Source of the DNA: Acidobacteria bacterium 37-71-11
GTDB taxonomy: Bacteria; Acidobacteriota; Thermoanaerobaculia; Thermoanaerobaculales; Thermoanaerobaculaceae
Direction of reading: 5' to 3'
Assembly: GCA_002279285.1 (NCBI GenBank)
Contig: NCBR01000050.1
Location: 1-11,579 of the forward strand
DNA: 11,579 nt
The notes under the pieces were generated by a model. The model was not told the DNA's origin and ran no database searches. It was given only the letters and a program-made list of their open reading frames with translations. This document shows positions 7,463 to 11,579 of the stretch, piece after piece; the stretch's first letter is position 1; each line of letters begins with the position of its first letter. The translations under genes were made by a program, and so were the position numbers.

Positions 7463-8006
7463 GATCCGCGTCGGCGGCCTCGGCGGCCAGGGCGTCATCC
7501 TCTGCGGCATGATCATCGGCAAGGCCGCCTCGATCTTCGACGGCAAGCACGCGACCCTGATCCAGGCGTTCGGCCCGGAGGCGCGCGGCAGCGCCTGCAG
7601 CGCCCAGGTCACGGTGGCGGACGAGGCGATCGGCTACCCCTACGTCAAGAACCCGGACATCCTGATCGTGATGTCGCCCGACGCCTACACGCAGTTCGCG
7701 CCGCAGCTCGCCCCCGGCGGCATGCTCCTCTACGAAAGCGACCTGATCACATTGGACGACAAGCTTCCCAAGGGCGTGCGCGCGTTTGGCGTCCCCGCCA
7801 CCCGCTTCGCCGAGGAACTCGGCCGGCGGCTGGTGCTCAACATCGTGATGACTGGGTTCTTCGCCGGCGTGACCGGCCTGCTCTCGTACGAGTCGGTCGA
7901 GAAGGCGGTCAAGACGTCGGTGCCGAAGGGCACCGAGGACCTCAACCTGCGCGCCTTCCACAAGGGGTACGAGTACGGCCGCGAGCAGTCCGCGGGGAAG
8001 AACTAG
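7449..8006 (+). CDS. korC: 2-oxoglutarate:ferredoxin oxidoreductase, gamma subunit
   Basis: This 185-residue protein shows the gamma-subunit pattern: GGLGGQGVILCG (9-20), a glycine-rich loop, and FGPEARGSACSAQV (41-54), the typical signature of the CoA-associated domain. It completes the four-subunit complex korD-A-B-C. The ATG at 7449 lies inside the end of korB (14-base overlap) with only a modest GGGGTG ribosome site, so translation is probably coupled to korB. Extending the frame further upstream would only overlap korB more. The stop TAG at 8004-8006 also supplies the start of the purine run used by the following gene. Confidence 0.93.
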   Translation: MHKTEIRVGGLGGQGVILCGMIIGKAASIFDGKHATLIQAFGPEARGSACSAQVTVADEAIGYPYVKNPDILIVMSPDAYTQFAPQLAPGGMLLYESDLITLDDKLPKGVRAFGVPATRFAEELGRRLVLNIVMTGFFAGVTGLLSYESVEKAVKTSVPKGTEDLNLRAFHKGYEYGREQSAGKN

Positions 8007-8016
8007 GGGGCCGAAC

Positions 8017-8613
8017 GTGAAGCTCGAAGGGTTTCCTCAGACCGTGTTCCTGCGCGACGGGACGCCGGTGGCCGTGCGGCCGCTAGCCGCGGCCGACGCA
8101 AAGGCGCTGCTCGAGTTCTACCGCTCGCTGCCGGAGGAGGACCGCCTCTACCTCAAGGACGACGTCACCGACGCCGGTTGGCTGCAGCGGTTCGTGGCGC
8201 TCGTCGGATCCGGCGAGGTCGTGTCGCTGATCGCCGAGCGCGCCGGCAAGGTCGTGGCCGAGGCAACGCTCTACCGCGCGCTGCGCGGCTGGTCGATGCA
8301 CGTCGGCGAGATCCGGATCTCGGTCGCGCCGGCGCTGCGCCGCGACGGCCTGGGCACCTCGATCGCGCGCGAGCTCGTCAAGGTCGCGACCCGCCTCGGC
8401 GTCGAGAAGATGGTGATCGAGGTCGTGGAGAACCAGGTCGGCGCGCGGCGGATGTTCCGCAAGCTCGGCTTCCGCCAGGAGGCGGTGCTCCGCAGCCACG
8501 TCAAGGACATCAACGGCACGAAGCGCAACTTGATCCTCGCCTCCACCGACGTCTCCCACATCTGGGACGCGATGGAAGCGCTCGTCGCCGACTTCTCCCC
8601 CTCCGCGGAGTAG
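8017..8613 (+). CDS. GNAT-family N-acetyltransferase, last gene of the kor operon
   Basis: This 198-residue protein has a standard GNAT domain. Motif A is ISVAPALRRDGLGTSIA (101-117), where R108-R109-D-G-L-G is the acyl-CoA pyrophosphate loop. Motif B is ENQVGARRMFRKLGF (138-152). The N-terminal strand FLRDGTPVAVRPL resembles the start of GNAT domains found fused to or near acyl-CoA enzymes. The start is a GTG at 8017, supported by AGGGGG six bases upstream, only ten bases after korC, so it is almost certainly co-transcribed with the oxidoreductase. Its target could be a protein lysine, possibly a Kor subunit, or a small amine. It might use the succinyl-CoA made by Kor, but no residue proves this. 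The C-terminal stretch after residue 175 is not part of the conserved core. Confidence 0.85.
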   Translation: MKLEGFPQTVFLRDGTPVAVRPLAAADAKALLEFYRSLPEEDRLYLKDDVTDAGWLQRFVALVGSGEVVSLIAERAGKVVAEATLYRALRGWSMHVGEIRISVAPALRRDGLGTSIARELVKVATRLGVEKMVIEVVENQVGARRMFRKLGFRQEAVLRSHVKDINGTKRNLILASTDVSHIWDAMEALVADFSPSAE

Positions 8614-8627
8614 CTCGCCTTCTCCGG

Positions 8628-10364
8628 TCAACGCCCGGGGGCCGCGCGCTCGTTCGAAAGCAGGACGAGGCTCTCGCCCTGCCACAGCAGACGGGCGTGA
8701 GTGATGCCCTCCCGGGCGAACTCCTGCGACCAGGAGCGCTTCTCGACAACGGCAAACACACGCTGGCCGGAGTCCCAAACACCTCGGAACTCCTCCGCGG
8801 TCGGGAAGCGCCGGCGCCGGTCGTCCGGCGTCAGGTGCGAGATGCCGAACGCAAGCTCGCCCTCGAACGCGGCCACGCCGACCGTGCGGTCGAGGTACAC
8901 CGGCAGGCTCTCGGGGAAGCACCCGTAGGAGAACACCAGGTCGCCCGGGCGCAGTTCCGGCCGCAACCGCGCCGCGATCACCTCGCTGCTGCGCTCGCGC
9001 CCGACCAGCGGCACGACGCCCTCGATCGCGGCGCAAAGGCAGGCGCCCGCCGCGAACAGCGCGAGCAGGCGCTGCTCCCAAGCGCGGGAGAACCCCGACG
9101 CCGCGACCATCGCCGCCGCCACGATCACGACGAGCCCCGGCGCCAGCAAACGCGGCGAGACGACGCCGCCGAGCCCGAGCCGGCCGATCTTGCCGAGGCC
9201 GGCCCACACCAGGGCGAGGCCCCAGACCGCCGTGAGCGCCCCGCCCACCACCAGGCCCCAGCGCTCGGCCCGCGGCGCGGCGAGGCTCCCGCCGCGCGCC
9301 CGCTCGACCGCCAGGCCGACGAGGACGGCGAGCGGCGGCAGCGCCGGCAGCACGTACGGGATCAACTTCGAGCGCGAGGCCGAGAAGAACGCGACGATGA
9401 AGCCGGCCCAGACCAGCAGGAAGACCGCCTCGCGCTGCTCGGCGAGCGACTCCCGCAGGCGGCGCCACTCGACGAGCATCGCCGACGCCGGGAAGAGCCC
9501 CGACCATGGCACGCACCCGAGCCCGACGATCGCGAAAAAGAACCAGAACGGCTCCTGGCGTTGCGCCTCACTGGTCGCGAAGCGCATCAGGTGCTCGTGG
9601 ACGAAGTAGAACCACGCGAAGTCGGGGGTGCGGGCGGCTGCGAGCAGGTGCCACGGCGCCGCCACGGCGAGGAACAGCGGCACCCCGGTCAGCCACGGCA
9701 CCGCGGCGAGCACCCGCCACTGCCGCGTCGCCCACAGGTAGAAGAACACCACCGCGCCCGGGATCACGATCCCGATCAGGCCCTTTGCCAGAACCGAAAG
9801 GGCTGCGGCCACGAACATCCCGTACCACCACAGCCGGACGCGCGAGGGCGGCGCTCCCAGTCCTTCGGCCACGGTGCGGTGCGCGAACCAGAAGCACGCC
9901 AGCGTCGCGGTGAGGAAGAACGTCACCGTCATGTCGAGCGTGGCGAGGCGGGCGAGGCCGACCCAGAATGGCGAAGTGCCGAGCGCCACAGCCGCCACGG
10001 CGCCGGCGCGCCGACCGCCCATCGCGGCCCCGAGAGCGTACGCGAGCGCCGCCCCCGCCAGCCCAAAGATCGCGCTCCACAGCCGCGCGGAGAACGCGGA
10101 CAACCCGAGCAGCCTGATCGCGACAGCCGTGAGCCAGTAGTGCAGCGGCGGCTTCTCGAAGTAGAGGACGCCGTCGAGGTGCGGGGTGACGAACTGACCC
10201 GTCGCCAGCATTTCGCGCGGGATCTCGGTGTAGCGCCCCTCGTCCGGCTCGAGCAGCGGCGCGCCGCCGAGGTTCCAGAAGACGAGCACGACCAGGCAAG
10301 CGACGACCAGCGCCGGCAGCAGCCGAGTCGCGGCGGAGGCGGGGGGACGTTGCTCGCCAACCAT
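8628..10364 (-). CDS. ArnT-family membrane glycosyltransferase (GT83/PMT type)
   Basis: This 578-residue integral membrane protein has about a dozen hydrophobic segments and a soluble C-terminal domain from roughly residue 470, the same plan and length as E. coli ArnT. Motifs include EPDEGRYTEIPREML (39-53), with the catalytic acidic pair D41-E42, then HLDGVLYFEKPPLHYW (62-77) and ATLD (141-144). ArnT moves 4-amino-4-deoxy-L-arabinose from undecaprenyl phosphate to lipid A on the outer face of the inner membrane. Many bacteria have paralogues that transfer other lipid-linked sugars, so the sugar is not certain. ATG at 10364 is chosen for AAAGGGG four bases upstream; the longer frame upstream only translates the repeats there. 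The gene faces the GNAT gene tail to tail with 14 bases between stops, and lies divergent from an ArnB-like gene. Confidence 0.86.
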   Translation of the reverse strand: MVGEQRPPASAATRLLPALVVACLVVLVFWNLGGAPLLEPDEGRYTEIPREMLATGQFVTPHLDGVLYFEKPPLHYWLTAVAIRLLGLSAFSARLWSAIFGLAGAALAYALGAAMGGRRAGAVAAVALGTSPFWVGLARLATLDMTVTFFLTATLACFWFAHRTVAEGLGAPPSRVRLWWYGMFVAAALSVLAKGLIGIVIPGAVVFFYLWATRQWRVLAAVPWLTGVPLFLAVAAPWHLLAAARTPDFAWFYFVHEHLMRFATSEAQRQEPFWFFFAIVGLGCVPWSGLFPASAMLVEWRRLRESLAEQREAVFLLVWAGFIVAFFSASRSKLIPYVLPALPPLAVLVGLAVERARGGSLAAPRAERWGLVVGGALTAVWGLALVWAGLGKIGRLGLGGVVSPRLLAPGLVVIVAAAMVAASGFSRAWEQRLLALFAAGACLCAAIEGVVPLVGRERSSEVIAARLRPELRPGDLVFSYGCFPESLPVYLDRTVGVAAFEGELAFGISHLTPDDRRRRFPTAEEFRGVWDSGQRVFAVVEKRSWSQEFAREGITHARLLWQGESLVLLSNERAAPGR

Positions 10365-10419
10365 GCGGCCCCTTTTGTAGCACGGGCGCGCCCGGCGAGG
10401 CCAGCGCGAAAACTCGGGA

Positions 10420-10509
10420 TGTAGGGGCGGCGCTTGCGGCCGCCCGCGATCGAGGGAAGATCCAGGCACCTCCACAGCGGGCGGGGACAAGACAAGCCCC
10501 GCCCCTACA
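10420..10509. repeat. 90-bp MITE/REP-like element with 11-bp terminal inverted repeats
   Basis: TGTAGGGGCGG (10420-10430) is exactly complementary to CCGCCCCTACA (10499-10509). Inside are two hairpins: GGGCGGC (10425-10431) with GCCGCCC (10439-10445), loop seven; and GGGCGGGG (10479-10486) with CCCCGCCC (10497-10504), loop ten. Elements ending in GTAGGGGCG are a common type of dispersed intergenic repeat in GC-rich bacteria. No transposase is encoded here, so movement would need help in trans. Confidence 0.75.
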
Positions 10510-10538
10510 CTCCCTGAGGCGACGCGGCCGGTCTTTGC

Positions 10539-10618
10539 CGTCATTCCTGCGACCGCAGGGATCCGGCGCGGGTATCGCGGCGACGCAACGCTGGATTCCC
10601 GCGTGCGCGGGAATGACG
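10539..10618. repeat. 80-bp dRS3-like dispersed repeat
   Basis: CGTCATTCC (10539-10547) and GGAATGACG (10610-10618) form perfect 9-bp ends. The right end holds a 20-mer of the form ATTCCC-N8-GGGAAT (10595-10614), itself a hairpin (TTCCCGCG/CGCGGGAA). The left end holds a degenerate copy, 10543-10562, with hairpin CCTGCG/CGCAGG. ATTCCC-N8-GGGAAT is the published form of the neisserial dRS3 repeat, and similar elements are seen in many other bacteria. Translated, it gives the familiar RESxNP / PAxAGMT strings often mis-annotated as protein. Confidence 0.8.
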
Positions 10619-10645
10619 ACGGTTCGCGGTGCGGGTCATCATTAT

Positions 10646-10722
10646 CGGACCACGGACCACGGACAACGGACCCCGGACCACGGTCCACGACCCACGATCC
10701 ACGACCCACGACCCACGGACCA
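10646..10722 (+). repeat. Heptanucleotide tandem array, 11 in-phase units
   Basis: Eleven units of seven bases run without a break, consensus CGGACCA or CGACCCA: CGGACCA twice, CGGACAA, CGGACCC, CGGACCA, CGGTCCA, CGACCCA, CGATCCA, CGACCCA twice, CGGACCA. The drift from a CGGACCA block to a CGACCCA block suggests slippage followed by mutation. Such heptamer arrays are prone to copy-number change. It lies directly upstream of the putative promoter of the arnB-like gene. Confidence 0.85.
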
Positions 10723-10729
10723 CGTCTCT

Positions 10730-10747
10730 CCCCCCCCGTGCTATCAT
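10730..10747 (+). promoter_or_regulatory. C8 tract next to a TATCAT -10-like box (possible promoter)
   Basis: A run of eight C (10730-10737) is followed four bases later by TATCAT (10742-10747), which matches the -10 consensus at five of six positions. A transcript from here would begin near 10754 and carry about 110 bases of leader before the arnB-like ATG. No good -35 is visible, since the end of the heptamer array occupies that place. The C run would lie in the -35/-10 spacer. Confidence 0.3.
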
Positions 10748-10800
10748 CGCGCGGTGTTGCGACTGGGTTTCTGGCGGCTGGCTGCGGCCGCGGCATCGCC

Positions 10801-10866
10801 ATGACCGCCGAGCCCGCCGCGCATCCACGACCCCGGGTCGCTCACCTGGAGGCGACATCGCGATGA
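10801..10866 (+). other. 21-codon upstream ORF overlapping the arnB-like start
   Basis: ATG at 10801 opens a 21-residue frame that stops at TGA 10864-10866, overlapping the arnB-like ATG as ATGA. The bases around its start (CATCGCCATGACCG) nearly repeat those around the downstream start (CATCGCGATGACCG). The peptide is not recognisable. It contains the GGAGG used by the next gene, so it may be a coupling leader or simply an accident. Confidence 0.25.
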
Positions 10867-11579
10867 CCGGCTCGTTCGCCAAGCGTCCCGACTTCCTGCC
10901 GTTCTCCCGCCCGACGATCCGGCAGGTGGAGATCGACGAGGTCGTGGACTCTCTCAAGTCCGGCTGGATCACCACCGGCCCCAAGGCCGAACGGTTCGAG
11001 CGCGATTTCGCGGCGTACACCGGGTTTCCCCACGTCCTGGCGCTCTCCTCGGCCACCGCGGGCCAGCACATCGGCCTCATCGCGCTCGGCCTGAAGCCGG
11101 GCGACGAGGTGATCACCACGCCGATGACCTGGGCCTCGACGATCAACATGATCGAGGTCGCGGGGGCAACGCCGGTGTACGTGGACATCCACCGGGACAC
11201 CCTGCAGATCGACGAGCGCCAGCTCGAAGCCGCGGTCACGGCGCGGACCGTCGGGATCATCCCGGTGCACTACGCCGGCGCGCCCGCCGACGTGGACGCG
11301 ATCATGGCGGTCGCCGGCCGGCACGGCCTCTGGGTATTCGAGGACGCGGCGCACGGCGTCGGCTGTCTCTACAAGGGGACCCACGTCGGCTGCTTCGGCC
11401 GCCTCGGGGTGTTCTCGTTCCACCCGATCAAGAACATCACAACCGGCGAGGGCGGAATGCTGGTGACCCGCGACGAGGCTCTGGCGAAGAAACTCAAGGC
11501 GCTGCGCTTCCACGGTCTGGAGAAGCAGGCGTGGAACCGCTACGCCGAGGGCGGTTCGCCGCAGGTCGAGATCGTGCTC
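10863..11579 (+). CDS. ArnB-like DegT/DnrJ/EryC1/StrS aminotransferase (3' end outside window)
   Basis: The first 239 residues are present and the frame is still open at the window edge; full-length relatives have about 380. The sequence closely follows ArnB, the PLP-dependent enzyme that makes UDP-4-amino-4-deoxy-L-arabinose from the 4-keto sugar and glutamate. Motifs are FLPFSRPTI (11-19), SGWITTGPKAE (33-43), LSSATAGQHIGL (61-72), TPMTWASTINM (86-96), PVHYAGAPADVDAI (134-147), EDAAH (160-164, D161 contacting the PLP ring) and FSFHPIKNITTGEGG (184-198), where K190 is the Schiff-base lysine. GGAGG at 10848-10852 lies ten bases before ATG 10863. The divergent ArnT-like gene supports a role in lipid A or envelope aminosugar modification. 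Another DegT enzyme making a different 4-amino sugar is possible. Confidence 0.9.
   Translation, partial: MTGSFAKRPDFLPFSRPTIRQVEIDEVVDSLKSGWITTGPKAERFERDFAAYTGFPHVLALSSATAGQHIGLIALGLKPGDEVITTPMTWASTINMIEVAGATPVYVDIHRDTLQIDERQLEAAVTARTVGIIPVHYAGAPADVDAIMAVAGRHGLWVFEDAAHGVGCLYKGTHVGCFGRLGVFSFHPIKNITTGEGGMLVTRDEALAKKLKALRFHGLEKQAWNRYAEGGSPQVEIVL

Larger units (their letters stand above)
10365..10862. other. Repeat-filled divergent intergenic region
   Basis: About 500 bases separate the arnT-like and arnB-like starts. No convincing conserved gene lies here. In order they hold a 90-bp two-hairpin element, an 80-bp dRS3-like element, an 11-copy heptamer array, a C8 run with a -10-like box, and a 21-codon ORF abutting the arnB-like start. 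Open frames across it translate to repetitive Arg/Pro/Thr/Asp/His strings, which is what such repeats give in any frame. Confidence 0.7.

Noticed and set aside
8614..8627. A rho-independent terminator between the converging GNAT and arnT-like genes
   Set aside because: Only 14 bases lie between the stops; CTCCGCGGAG just before is a small dyad without a T run.
8083..9516. A 477-codon minus-strand frame crossing the GNAT/arnT-like boundary
   Set aside because: It spans two well-supported genes in other frames and has no recognisable domain.
8178..10424. A 748-codon open frame on the plus strand, antisense to the arnT-like gene
   Set aside because: Its product is an Arg/Pro/Glu/His-rich string without domains, typical of the opposite frame of a GC-rich gene. 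The minus strand has a full ArnT-family protein here.
10646..10722. A CRISPR array
   Set aside because: The units are seven bases and contiguous, with no spacers; no cas genes are present.
10365..10802. A long N-terminal extension of the arnT-like protein through the repeat region
   Set aside because: The extra 146 residues are translations of the heptamer, dRS3-like and two-hairpin repeats. A good ribosome site precedes ATG 10364, where homology begins.

Overview
The window is GC-rich DNA, about two-thirds G+C or more by eye, and densely packed with genes. It looks like the chromosome or a metagenome-assembled genome of a Gram-negative bacterium with an anaerobic or microaerobic style of metabolism. 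The grounds are oxygen-sensitive Fe-S enzymes (class I fumarase and a 2-oxoglutarate:ferredoxin oxidoreductase) together with ArnT- and ArnB-type lipid A or envelope sugar enzymes. The phylum cannot be fixed from this sequence. Acidobacteriota, Myxococcota or a similar GC-rich lineage would fit, but this is only an inference.

Layout from left to right. (1) 9-1468, minus strand: a two-gene operon for a split class I [4Fe-4S] fumarase, alpha then beta, overlapping by 13 bases, with a strong Shine-Dalgarno. (2) 1469-1767: a gene-free stretch carrying a 12-base direct repeat. (3) 1768-2469, plus strand: an HPr-kinase-like P-loop protein. (4) 2482-4916, minus strand: two overlapping glycosyltransferase genes of the GT-B/GT4 type, translated from right to left. 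(5) 4917-5086: a divergent intergenic region with a near-perfect palindrome and a candidate sigma70-type promoter. (6) 5087-8613, plus strand: a compact operon korD-korA-korB-korC followed ten bases later by a GNAT acetyltransferase gene. (7) 8628-10364, minus strand: a large ArnT-family membrane glycosyltransferase. (8) 10365-10862: a gene-poor divergent region holding three different repeats in series, namely a 90-bp two-hairpin element with 11-bp terminal inverted repeats, an 80-bp element built from two dRS3-like 20-mers, and eleven in-phase heptamers. A C8 tract, a -10-like box and a short upstream ORF follow. (9) 10863 to the window end, plus strand: the first 239 residues of an ArnB-like aminotransferase.

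How the parts work together. Fumarase (fumarate/malate) and Kor (2-oxoglutarate/succinyl-CoA with ferredoxin) are both steps of a ferredoxin-linked TCA cycle, although they sit in separate operons. The glycosyltransferases, the ArnT-like transferase and the ArnB-like aminotransferase point to envelope polysaccharide or lipid A sugar work. Everything coding can be placed in a known family. The least ordinary parts are the repeat stack and C8 tract between the arnT-like and arnB-like genes, the GNAT gene attached to the kor operon, and the stand-alone HprK-like protein. I see no clearly new multi-gene system here.
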